Below are positions 1 to 9,697 of a stretch of 22,873 bases of DNA, one piece after another (within the stretch, counting starts at the first letter, position 1; every line of letters begins with the position of its first letter). The notes under the pieces are model-generated. The model saw only the letters and a list, made by a program, of their open reading frames with translations, was not told the DNA's origin and searched no databases. A program made the position numbers and the translations under genes. Source of the DNA: Auxenochlorella pyrenoidosa (taxonomy: Eukaryota > Chlorophyta > Trebouxiophyceae > Chlorellales > Chlorellaceae); contig KQ481956.1 in assembly GCA_001430745.1 (NCBI GenBank), positions 338,105 to 360,977 on the forward strand, read 5' to 3'.

Positions 1-1
1 C

Positions 2-871
2 GCGCGGCGCGGGCCTGCGGCCCTGCTGCAGCGCCTGCTGGCGCCGCTGCGGCTGGGGCAGGAGGAGGTGGTGCCGGCGCTTGGCAAGCTGGGCAGCGCG
101 GTGGCCGTCTCCAACCTGCAGCAGGTCCGCCCCGCCTGCTGCGCAGCAAGCGCCGGCGCCCGTGCACGCCTGTGCGCGTACCCTGCGTGTCTGTGCCGTG
201 CATCTCTGCTGTCGACGCTGCCGGGGTGCCTCGCAGCTGCATGTCCATGTGCCCACACTGCACTCGTGCCCCCCTGCACGCCCCCCAGGCCTTGCTGAGC
301 CAGCTGGGCGGCAAGCTGCTGTCCTCGCACGTGCGCTACGAGGCGGCGCTCAGCCTGGCGCTCAGCGCCAGCTCCAAAGGCGTCAGCGGCGGCCTGTCTG
401 CCAGGGTGGCAGTGCAGGTGAGTGGGCATCGAGAGGACGTCCTAGTGCGAGGCGGGGCATTGCTTTGCGTCTTGAAGACGAGGCGTGGCATTGCTGCTGG
501 CAGCTAGGCGATCAGGATGCCTGGAGAAGGTGCCAGTGCGGTGTGGCGACTACAGCCCACCCTGCGCGCTCCTCGCATCCCACCCCACCCCCACCCCCAT
601 CTCATCAATTCTCTCCCCACAACTCCTGCAGGCTGCCAAGGAGGGCGTGACTGCTGCGGCTTCGCGCTACGCCGCTGCCCGCTCCCTGCTGGGCCTGCTG
701 GGCCCCCTCATGTGGGCCTCCACCGCCCTCGACCTGCTGCTCGTCTCTGTCGGCACCGACTGGAGCCGAGTGGTGAAGGCAGTGTTTGCCCTGGCCCAGA
801 TCCGGCTGCTGCGCACCTACGGCTTCTCCGCCGCCGGCGCCAGCATCAGCAGCAGCCCGGGTGGCAGCTGA
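2..871 (+). CDS. YaaW/UPF0174-like protein, C-terminal part (5' end outside the window)
   Basis: Three exons, 2-124, 289-417 and 632-871, join in phase 0 and give the last 163 residues before a TGA. Donors are GTCCGC and GTGAGT; acceptors are CCCCCAG and CTCCTGCAG. The visible protein starts with a Leu-rich helix, then a GKLGSAVAVSNLQQ segment, a run of small residues, and a hydrophobic stretch around LLGLLGPLMW that could be a membrane or buried helix. It ends with WSRVVKAVFALAQIRLLRT. From memory this order (KLLSS helix, Gly/Ala-rich centre, then a Y/W-xR-V-x6-LAQIxxLR ending) resembles the C-terminus of the bacterial YaaW/UPF0174 family. That match is inferred and was not searched. The function of the family is not established. 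Coding status is solid because of the splice phase and codon pattern; the family name is tentative. The N-terminus lies upstream of base 1, so targeting cannot be judged. Confidence 0.72.
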
Positions 872-994
872 GCGCGGGCACACCCCCCTGCAATGCATGC
901 TGAGCCCTCCACCTGCCCTGCAGAGCGCTGCACCTCCGCTCTGCTGTGTGCCTCCTCCTCTTGCACGAATGATTCGTTCGCCTGAATCTTGACA

Positions 995-1016
995 CCAACC
1001 AACCAACCAACCAACC
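995..1016 (+). repeat. (CCAA)n tetranucleotide microsatellite, five units
   Basis: Five tandem CCAA units followed by CC lie in the 3' UTR of the YaaW-like gene. It is a short simple repeat likely to vary in copy number between strains. No function is implied. Confidence 0.9.
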
Positions 1017-1194
1017 CTCCATTTCTCTCATCTGCGCCCCCTAGTTTTCCCTCCTGGCCTTAGCTCTCGCTGCTGTACAGCGCCCCCCATCGCCCCGGCA
1101 TTCAACGCGTGCCTGCTGCGGCGGCTGCCTGCCCTCTGCTGTACTTGATTTCCAGATGCTCCTGTATTCATGCATGCTCTGGCCTGTATCAAGC

Positions 1195-1199
1195 TGTAA
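1195..1199 (+). terminator. TGTAA polyadenylation-type signal
   Basis: TGTAA is the usual near-upstream polyadenylation element in green algae. This copy lies about 325 bases after the stop codon of the YaaW-like gene. A second copy at 1326-1330 is the alternative. Cleavage position is not visible. Confidence 0.45.
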
Positions 1200-1357
1200 G
1201 ACAACGCATCCATGAGAGCAGGCTTGTTCAGCACCGCAAGGAGGCAGCACGCTAGGTGGCAGTGGCAGTAAATCATGCATTGATCGTTTGAGCGCCCCTC
1301 AAGCACAAGCAACATTTTACTTTATTGTAAAGCTCGTGTTTAGACCTGCACAGCGCG

Positions 1358-3373
1358 ATGAGCGGCGCTGCAGGCCTTTTGCGCGCCGCCCAGCAGTTGC
1401 AGCAGCGAGCAGAGCGCCGCAGGGGTGCAGAAGCTGTCGGCCTATACCAGCAGGCGGTGGTGAGAGCCAGAGCCTGCTGCCTGTTGCTGCCACCTGCCGC
1501 CGCTCCCGTCTCTCCTTCCCGCTCACGGCGCCCACTTGCGCTAGGCTGAGAAACCTTGTTCCATCCATCATGCCTGCAGGCCAAGTATCATGAGACAATT
1601 GCAGCTGCTGGCGCTGACGAGCCAGATGCCCTGTTTGGGCTGGCAGAGAGCCTGCAGGGCGGCGCCGAAGCGACGCTCGCGGCCTGTGCTGCACTGCCAG
1701 ACGAGGCGCTGACAGCTGCAGTGGCCCAGGAGGCGGACTCGCAGGCAGCTGCGGCGCTGCAGGAAAGTGTGGCGGCGTATCAAAGGGTGCTGGAGGGCGG
1801 GCAGCCGCGGGCGGATGCGCTGGTCTGCGCCGGCAACGCCCTCAGGTGGGGGCCGCCGGGTGGCTTGGTGTGCGCAGGCGGCGCCAGGGAGAGCAGTGAT
1901 CCAGCTGGGCAGGAGTCGGGCAGATTGACATGTGTACATCATCGCCAACAGGGCGAGACAGCAGTGTGCTCAGGAGCTGGCAAGCAGGGTGGTCAGGCGC
2001 TAGCCAGCGGTGTGCTCCTGGCGCCTCCCTGCTGCAGCACCTGGGCTGAGGTGTGCGCCCGCCGGGATGCGATCCAGGCGCTGCAGCTGCTGCAGCGGGC
2101 CGCCGAGGCGTACCGGGCGGCCCTGCAGCGGGAGGAGGATGCGCTGGTGGGTGGGCGGACCACGGTTGTGGCACAGCTGGGCATGGACAACCGGTTGCGG
2201 CATGCTGTGGGGGTGCCTGCATGGCTGGGTGCGAGTACGATGGCACCTGCTGCCTGCCCGGCGACCTTGGCTAGCTGCAGCAGGCTTCCCCCCCCAGTGG
2301 CCCCCCCTCTGTCATGCAACCCCTACCTGCGCAGACCTGGTCCAACCTGGCAGACTGCCTGGTGCAACACGCCTCCCTCTGCTGCGAGGCCGGCCAGGGC
2401 GCAGCAGCGGGCCCGCTGTTTGACGAGGCGATGCAGGTGGGGCCAGGCCCTGTTGTGACCTGGTGCAATACAAGAGCTGGGGGCGGCTGCCTTGTCACAA
2501 CATACTGCTCACGAGTGGGACCGGCCTGCACTCCGTGCGCACCTGTTCCGTGCTGCCTGGCCTGGCCGCTGGGCTGCCTGCAGGCCTACCAGCGCGCCTG
2601 CGGGCTGTCGGATGCCGCCGAGGGCGACGACGTGCCGGGGCTGCTCATCAATTGGGCGAGGGGGCTGCTGGCGATGGCGCAGCAGGCGCAGGTGCGGGGG
2701 GCTGGCGAGGCTGCCTGGGCGGGCACGGTTGCATTCAGCAGGGGCGCCGCTGCCCCTGCCCGCAGTGCCCGCGAGTGGGTGCCAGAGCGCCCCGCCGCCG
2801 GCCCCCAGCGCTCCTTCTCGCTCGCCCCCATGCACCCAGGAGCTGGCGGTGGCGCTGGCGCTGCTCGACGACGCGGCGCGCCGCCTGCAGCAGAGCATCG
2901 CCTTCCAGCGGGGCAGCGAGGAGCCGCTGCTGGCGCTGGGCGACGTGCTGCTGGAGCGAGGCGAGAAGCTGGCGGCAGCTGGGGACGGCGCCAGCGCGGC
3001 CGCCGCGCTGCAGCGCGCGCTGGGCGATGGGTACCAGCAGGCACAGCGCATCCGGGCAGCCAGCCCTGAGGCGGCGCTGGGAGTGGCGGACGTGCACGTC
3101 CAGCTGGCACGGGTAGCGGGCACAGTGCACAACGCAGCAACCGCAGCGCAGCATTGGAGTGCAGCAGAGGCGGGGTATCGTGCCGCGCTGGCCCAGCCCT
3201 CGGCCTTTGACTTTGCAGAGCGCTGCGAGGCGCGGTACAACCACGCCTGCTGCCTGGCGCGGTGCGGGCGGGGCGACGAGGCCGCTGCGCTGCTTCGCGG
3301 GCTGCTGCAGCTGGGCTCAGTGAGCCGGCAGGACATCCAGGGGGACGCTGACCTGGCGGGGGTGCAGCTGTGA
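1358..3373 (+). CDS. Tetratricopeptide-like helical repeat protein, six exons
   Basis: Exons 1358-1459, 1580-1845, 2038-2146, 2335-2436, 2584-2691 and 2840-3373 join in frame to 406 residues, starting with MSGAAGLLRAA and ending ADLAGVQL. The protein is almost all alpha-helical: repeated amphipathic helices with the A..Y..AL spacing of TPR units, for example LYQQAVAKYHETI, AAEAYRAALQRE, AGYRAALAQ and RYNHACCLARCGRGDEAAALLRGLL. The last is a typical closing TPR with an NxACxxA core. Several introns fall between helix pairs, as if repeats were exon modules. No signal peptide, catalytic motif or second domain is seen, so a scaffold or co-factor role is the only inference allowed. TPR proteins bind partner peptides; the partner here is unknown. 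The start is the first ATG in the open frame and lies just after the upstream gene's possible poly(A) signal. The last exon could also begin at an alternative AG near 2764, but 2840 keeps the frame and has the better tract. Confidence 0.78.
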
Positions 3374-3573
3374 TGGCAGCAGGCGGCCAGAAGGGCTGTC
3401 GACAGGGGCGCTCACCAGCGGCGCAGCCTTCATAAGCACCAGCAGGAGCACCTGTCTGGGCGCTCCTCGTGCACATGCCTGGTTCCATGCGCATTCTGCT
3501 GGTGGCTGCTTCTTGCAACAGGAAATTAGGCGGCAACAGGATTGACACCAGGGAAGCACAAGCCTTGCCGGCA
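3374..3573. other. Convergent 3' intergenic region between the TPR and importin genes
   Basis: The plus-strand TPR gene stops at 3373 and the minus-strand importin gene stops at 3574, leaving 200 bases for two 3' UTRs. No TGTAA is seen on either strand in this gap, so each transcript probably runs into the other gene's 3' end or uses a different signal. Confidence 0.6.
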
Positions 3574-6500
3574 TCAGGCCGTTGCCAAGGCTGGGGAGGA
3601 GCCGCCGCGGCGGATGAGATCCGCAAGCTGCCGCACCGACCGCTGCATTGCCCGGCGCAGCTCTGCAGAGGTGGCACCATTCCCGCTGCCGCCGCTGCGT
3701 TGCGGTTGCAGCGTGGGCTGCTGCTGAGCTGCCAGCTGGAGCGCCGCCTGCTGCAGGCAGGGCTGCCAGTCCCAGTGTTGGAGAAGGGCTGCCGCGGCCT
3801 CCTCTGACAAAATGCCGCTGGCTGTCACAGAGGAGCGCACCGCTGCCAGCCAGGCCGCCACCTGGCTGCCTGCCGCGGAGCACAGCGCTTCCGGGGAGGA
3901 TGCCGCAGTGGCCCCGCCCTGCTGCCGCAGTTGCGCCTGCGCCAGTGTGGTTGCCAGGAGCGCCACATCGCTCATGAGGCTCACCACCTGCAGAGCTTGG
4001 GGGTGCATCGGTATCCGGGGTGGTTTGCGTGAATGGTGGCGGGCCACATGGGCTGGGCTACGGTCCAGTGATTCGGGCACCAGCCGGCGCTCAACAGCCC
4101 AACATCCTCGTTGCGCAGGCACGAGCCGGGCCCTCCCAACTCGCCTTGGGCAGGTGGGATCCCGAGTTGAGGGAGAGCAGCGCCAGCAGCAGGCCCTCCA
4201 GCAGCGCCGCGCCCCGCTGCGCCGCAAACCCCAGCAGGCCCTCGTGCAGCGGGCTGCCCCGCTCCAGCACCAGCGCCAGCAGGGCAGACAGGGTGCCCAC
4301 CGCCTGGTGCGAGGTGTCCTGCGGGCCGAGGCAGCCCAGGACGGCTGGCTTGCAGTGGGGGCCTCACGGCAGGTTCATGCCCACCAACAGGAAAGGGCCG
4401 GCAGCAGCAGATGGCCCATTACTCAGTACTGCCGCCCACCCACCCCCTGCCAGGCCCCACCTTGTGGTGGCACGCCGTGTTGGCCACCGCCAGCGGCAGG
4501 CCCAGCTGGAGCACCCCCTCCAGCTCTGCTGCAGCCGCCACCTGGCGCCACTGGCAGGCCTGCCGCAGGCAGCAGCCCAGCAGCGACAGGAGCGCCTGCG
4601 CTGCCTCCGGGTCTGCGTCGCCGCCGCGCAGCGCTGCAAGCTGGCGCCCCGCTGGCGCCCCGAGTATGGACCCCACCGTGCCCAGCAGCGGCTGCTGGTA
4701 GGGCGGCTGGGCGCCAAAGGCCTCCACAGCCTGGATCAGCGGCCGGTGGAGCGCCGCGGCACCTGCCAAGGGGGGGAGGACGCCGCACGGGAGCAGTCGG
4801 AAGCGTGCAACGACTAACAGGCAACGCACCGCAAGTTGGGGGCCGCCCTCCAGGCTGACCAGCTGCACTGCCCCCCAGCGCCCTCAACCCGCCTGGCAGG
4901 AAGAAGCAGGCAGCGGCGGTGTCGGCAAAGGAGGGCAGCACTCGGCGGAACGCCTCCGAGTCCAGCCTGCAGCGGGCGGGGGCGCTAGGGAATGGTGCGC
5001 AGGTGATGAGAGACTCATTATGCACGGCCAAGGCTTAGAACCCACAGCCAACCGCGCACGCAAGGGTTTGCAGCAACCATAACCCTTCTCACGTCGCATA
5101 TCGTCCGCTGTGCATGCCCCACGGGCCAGGCACGACCCGGCCTGCACCCCACCCACCCGATGCAGGATGACAGGCAGTGCGCCACCTCGGCATACAGCTC
5201 ACGCTGCAGCGCAGCCCGCCCGCCAGCTGGCGGCAGCGGGGCGCCACCACAGCGCCACGCACACACTTCCGACAGCTGCGGCCAGCACGCCAGCACGACG
5301 CTCACAGCGGCGGCTGCCACCCCTCGAGCCACCTCCTGTCCCGCCATGCCGCCGCCGTTGGCGCCGCCGCCGCCGCCCTCGCTGTCGCTGGCCCCCTCGT
5401 ACAGGGCGTAGCTCTCCAGGCCGTTGAGCAGGGCCTGCAGCTGGCGCAGCGCCGCGTGCAGCCGCCAGAGCGCGGCCCGCTGCTGCGCTGCCAGCCCCAG
5501 TGGCGGGGGGGCGCTGGGCGCCTGACCAGACCCTGCCGCAGCGGCGCCCAGCCCCGCAAGCTCCTGCAGGGCCGCCGCCAGCGGAGCAAAGATGGCCTGC
5601 TGCACCGCTGCCTCGGCTGCCGTGCGCAGCGCCGCGTCGCCCGGCGGGATGCCGTGCAGGGCATGCACCAGCCCTGTGACCAGCTGGCACTGGGCATCCT
5701 GGTACTGGCTGTGCTGGCGCCACGCGGGCGCCTGCAGCAGCGCCATGGCCCGCTGCACCCCAGCCAGGAGCTCGGGAGAGGTGGGCGCGCCAGAGGTGGT
5801 GGCAGAGCTGCAGCAGCAGGCAATCGGGGGAGGGGGGTGAGCGAGGGACTCTCCTAGCCAGATGTGCAGGGCCGCACTCGAGTGAGCAGGCAGAATGGCT
5901 CATGAATGCGCAGCATGAGGCAGAGCAACAGCACGGCGGGCGGGCATCCAGGCCCCCAAGGCAAGCCTCCGAGACCGAGACCCGCTTGCCTGCACAGGAT
6001 GCGCAGCGCGGCGGCGGCGCGCTCCACCACATCCTCGGTGCTGCCGGGGCCCACATCCGGGGTGCGGGGGCAGGCAGACAGGGCGCACAGGGCGTGGCCC
6101 AGCACCATTCGCTGGAGGGCCTGCAGAGGAGGGCAACAAGGCCCGAGTTCTTGCACTGCGTAGAAACAAGGGATGCCGCACATGGTGCAGTACAGGGCAC
6201 ACAACCGGCTGGCCAGCGGGGTGACCAGGGATGGACGCTGGCCCCCCTCGTCCCACGCACCTGCTGGTGCTGCGGCTGCGAGGCCTGCAGCAGCAGCGGC
6301 ATGACCAGGTGGCCCAGCGCTGCGAAGCTCGACAGCAGGTCTGTGTGCAGGATGGTCAACAGCTGAGGGTAGCCGGGTGCTGCTGCGGCGCCGCCCTGGT
6401 CCCAGCCAGCCGGGTGGGCAGGGACGAGGGTGCACAGCCGCAGGAAGTCTGAGGGGTGGAGGGGAGCAAGGGCCCAGCGGGGTGAGGGAGGGCGGCACGC

Positions 6501-8935
6501 ATTGGCCTGCTGCCACAATGTTGCTGCAAGGCGTCAGTTGAGAAACGCGGAATCATGCAGAGGCAAGCACTGGGCCGTACTGGCTCCCCCCCGGCGCACC
6601 TGCCAGCCACCCCGGCGGCGGGTCGTGTGCCGACCGCTCGGCGCAGCAGCTCTCCAGCATGCTCCCCATCCCCTCTGCCAGCAGCAGGCAGACATCCAGG
6701 GCTGCGAGTGCCGCTGGCGCGCCGTGCCCGCCGTGCTGCGCTGCAGCACCTTCGGCATGCGCCACAAGGAGCCGCATCACCGCGTCTGCCCCAAGCAGGT
6801 CGGCAATAAAATCGACGAGCAGCACTGCAGAGTAGGCAGGATGCGGAGGGCAGCGCAGTTGCAAGCAAGCAAAACGACGACTAGCTGTGGGCGACATGGC
6901 AAGCACAACACCCCCAGCATGGCGGTTGTCATACAGGTCAGTCTGGCACTTGAACCCTCCACTCTCATTCCCATACCTGCTTCCTTCCGCAGCGCATCTG
7001 GCACGCCCTCTGGGCTGTGCACACCCCGCTCTACTGCTCCCATGTCTGGCCCCAGCTCAGCAGGCGCGGCTTCAAACGCAGCAGGGTAGGGCTGCAGCTG
7101 CACCAGCAGCACGTCAAGGGCTGCGGCGGCGAAAGCCCTGCGCGCCTCAGAACCCATCACCCTGTGGGCGGGAAGCCAAAAGTTGCAAGGAACGTAAGAT
7201 GCCGTGCACAGCGGGATGGAAGCGTCACGTTGCCGCATGCCGATGGGGCACCTACACCAGGCACTTCCACCCCCTGACAGCTGTCTGTGCGACAGTTGCA
7301 GCACGACCCACCTGGCGCCAGTGCTGCCACCCTCATCAGCTGAGCTGTGCTGCCCTCTCTGGTGCTCCACCAGGTGCTCAAGCAGGTCTGACAGCGCGCC
7401 GACAGCAGGCAGGGCGGGCCCCCCCGCCCCGTTGTCGGGGTCCAGCGGCAGCGAGAGCAGCTGCAGCAGGCCCTGAAGGCAGGTGGGCCAGGCAGGGCAG
7501 AGGCCAGGGTTTGGGCTGCTTGGCAGGACTGGCGCGAAGCAGCAGGCAGCCATGTGGCTGCCAGAAGTGCATGCTGACAATGTGCAACGCCAGACCGCTG
7601 AACCTGCTGGGTTCCAGCAGCGAGCATCTTCCCCAAAGCCCCGACCTGAGCGCTGCCTGGCCCCGATCTGCAGTCCCTGGCCCCTGCCCTCTTTTCCCAC
7701 CCACCTGGCGCAGCGCCTCGCCCTCCGGGCCTTCTGCTGCACACAGCGCGCAGTGCGTGCTGCAAAACAGCGCAAACACGTGGCACAGCTCCTCCGCCGC
7801 TTCCTCGGCGCCAGGGGCGCCGCTTGCACGCAGCGCGGCAGCCCGCGCTGGCAGCGCCCCCGCCAGCTGCAGGAGCAGCGGCTGCAGCTCCTCGGAGGCA
7901 TGCTCAATGATCTCTGTGGCTGCGTCCACAGCTGCCGGCAGCAGCAGGGGGTGGAACGGCTGCCCCCGAGCTGCCTCACTGGCAAACAGCAGTTCGCCCG
8001 CCAGGCTGGCAAAGTAGGCGGCATGCCGCGCCTCCACATACTGCAGGCACCCCCACTTGACCCAGGCCGCAAAGCAGCGCAGCACGGCCAGCGTGAGCAG
8101 CTCGCCAGCGCCTGCTGCCGCTGCGCCTGGGCTGCAGCTGGGGCCGCCGCCAACGGCGCTGCTGCTGCTGCTGCTGTGCACGCTGTGCAGCCAGGCCGCC
8201 ACCTCCGGGCTCCACTCGTGGGCCCGTGCCTTGAGCGCCCAGCCGTGCTCGGCGGAGGCCGGCTGCGCCGCTGCTGCCGCGTCCTCGCACTCCTGTGGCA
8301 GCAGGGTGAGGAACTCCAGCATGCGCTGCCGGCTCAGCCGGGGGCCTGGCAGGGGCAGTGGGAGGGAGGGGCGCACAGGAAGGCAGCATGGGGAGGGGTG
8401 TGCACAGGAAGGCAGGAGAGATTGGGCAGTGCCAGCCTTCCAGGTCAAGTGTGTCACTATCTGGATTAGCCTGCGACGACAGCACCCGAGGACGCCCCCA
8501 ACTCTCCATGGCCCACCTCCCGGCCCCAGCGTCTGCCCTCTCACCCAGCATCTCCAGCGGGCGCGCCCAGGCGGAGCACTGGATGGCCAGGTTGGCCAGG
8601 GCCACGCACAGCGCCCGCACCGCCGCCTCCTCCAGCTGGCCCTGGGCGCCGGGTGCCGCCACCAGCGCCGCCAGCGCCTCAGCCAGTTCAGCCTGGCGCT
8701 CCACCGGCTGCAGCTGGGACAGCTGGCGCTTGGCCTTCCAGGCCAGCAGCGAGGCGGCCTGCAGGCGCACCTCGGGCGGCGCAGCACCCGCGGCGCCGCT
8801 GAGCACGCCCAGCGCGGCGGTCCAGGCGGCGGGCTCGCGACGGAAGGCTGCCAGCCAGCCATCGGCTCGTGCTCGCAGCGCTGGCTCCGTGCCGGGTGAT
8901 GCCAGCAGGCTGGCACAGCGCACAAATTCCTCCAT
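3574..8935 (-). CDS. Importin-beta family karyopherin, transportin-3/MOS14-like (12 exons)
   Basis: Exons, 5' to 3' on the minus strand: 8935-8545, 8345-7705, 7472-7312, 7161-6977, 6824-6600, 6448-6261, 6120-5990, 5807-5157, 4966-4830, 4762-4461, 4318-4145, 3987-3574. They sum to 3600 nt (1199 aa) with consistent phase. The N-terminus (residues 1-130) has the importin-beta pattern: RADGWLAAF, then an exposed W, then the LANLAIQCSAW helix. Exon 2 begins with EFLTLLPQE, the family's LTVLPEE motif. Residues about 1000-1013, HHK|DTSHQAVGTL across exons 10 and 11, match the DHRDAN..V..FL region of transportin-3 and its plant form MOS14. The protein would carry SR-type splicing factors into the nucleus using Ran-GTP. 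It is longer than human TNPO3 (923 aa) because of Ala/Gln-rich inserts and a polyserine tract near 8160. Introns 7 and 11 use GC donors. Importin-13 is the alternative; the spliced DHRDAN-like motif and the W in LAIQCSAW favour transportin-3. The start is the first ATG (MEEF); upstream in-frame sequence is open back to a TGA at 9008. Confidence 0.8.
3988..4144 (-). other. GC-AG intron 11 of the importin gene
   Basis: On the minus strand the exon ends CCCAAG and the intron begins GCGAGT, with acceptor CTCTGCAG before GTGGTGAGC (intron 3988-4144). The GC donor joins phase 0 to phase 0 and gives HLPK|VVSLMSD. A GT a few bases downstream (within GCGAGTTGG) would shift the frame. Confidence 0.65.
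5808..5989 (-). other. GC-AG intron 7 of the importin gene
   Basis: On the minus strand the exon ends TGCAG and the intron begins GCAAGC, the classical GC-donor context AG|GCAAG. The acceptor is CTGCTGCTGCAG (intron 5808-5989). Phase 2 is kept on both sides. The nearest GT donor, five bases on, gives phase 1 and breaks the frame at the strong acceptor. Confidence 0.75.
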
Positions 8936-9697
8936 GCTTTTGTTTAAGAGGCTGTCAGAGCTAATGTCTGCGGCGCCCGCCACCGCCTGTGCCGAGGCTG
9001 CTTGCTGTCAAGCGTAGGGTCTCGTTGATAAGCGCGTGTGCTTCATTGCTGTTTTGCTGTAAAATGGAACCAGTGTGGTATCGAGCGCTCCTTCGGCCGC
9101 TGTGGCGGGCTTCGCCGGGCGGCAACAGCGCACAGCCCCTCGGCCGGTGGAGAGAGCGCGCAGGGCTGTCTTCAAGAAGTAGGAACGATCGATCCCAGGC
9201 GGCACACACTACAGGGAAGCCACGGACGGCAGCGGCGTGCATGCTGGGGCAGTGGCGGTGGTAGCGCAGGAGCAATGCTCCTGGAAGGATCTTCTACAGA
9301 TGTAGATCTCTTCCATGCGGCTACCGCGGCAAGCAGCCAAATGATGAATAAGAAACACAGTGGCAGAAATGCAAGTCTAGCACGGAAAAGTGCTCGCCTG
9401 CAACACATGATACACAAGCAACACTGCTATTGTTCGTTGTGGTGTGGCATAGCACAATGCAGCAGCAAATGTGAACGCAATTTGCAACTTGCGAGAAATG
9501 AAGGCAGAGAAGTGAGTGCAAACAAGGCTGTTGAGACGCGGGGTTCACGTGCTGCGTCAATGCCTGCGCCGCCAGTGCCAGACTGGACGTCCTCATGCAG
9601 GCGCTAACGTGCTCCTTTTTATTGCAGCACTTTGCTTTCATTGTCCTTGATCGCACAAATGCCCTGAAGGCAGCGTAGGCTCCCTGAAACAGCCGCA
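8936..9697. promoter_or_regulatory. Divergent intergenic region between the importin and TAH18 genes
   Basis: About 760 bases separate the two start codons, which point away from each other, so this stretch must hold both promoters and 5' UTRs. It is clearly poorer in GC than its flanks, most of all from 9280 to 9700. Open frames such as plus 9038-9607 have no family signal, no ATG-led splice structure and no codon bias like the neighbours, so I see no gene here. A TGTAA at 9058-9062 has no gene to serve. On the minus strand a 12-codon ATG frame (9046-9008) ends in TGA in the same frame as the importin start. Confidence 0.6.

Larger units (their letters stand above)
872..1357 (+). other. 3' UTR of the YaaW-like gene and upstream region of the TPR gene
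   Basis: No coding exon is seen here. It holds the 3' UTR of the upstream gene, a short (CCAA)n repeat, and two TGTAA motifs at 1195-1199 and 1326-1330. The second lies only about 30 bases before the next start codon, so the two transcripts may overlap or be very closely spaced. GC content is visibly lower than in the flanking exons. Confidence 0.6.

Noticed and set aside
3812..4858. Long open frame of 348 codons on the plus strand
   Set aside because: It lies antisense to importin exons 9-12, whose minus-strand frames join by splice sites and match the karyopherin family. GC-rich codons leave few stops on the opposite strand.
8100..8180. Tandem CTG/GCT units as a possible expanded repeat
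   Set aside because: They encode a polyserine tract inside importin exon 2 on the minus strand. Similar short trinucleotide runs occur in many exons here and reflect codon bias.
3574..8935. Importin-13 as the identity of the minus-strand karyopherin
   Set aside because: Importin-13 lacks the DHRDAN-type motif which the exon 10-11 junction forms here (HHKDTSH), and the LAIQCSAW helix fits transportin-3 better. Not fully excluded.
9038..9607. Plus-strand open frame of 189 codons in the importin-TAH18 gap
   Set aside because: No ATG with good context, low-GC codons unlike the neighbours, Cys/His/Ser-rich content without a recognised pattern. It is most likely promoter and 5' UTR.
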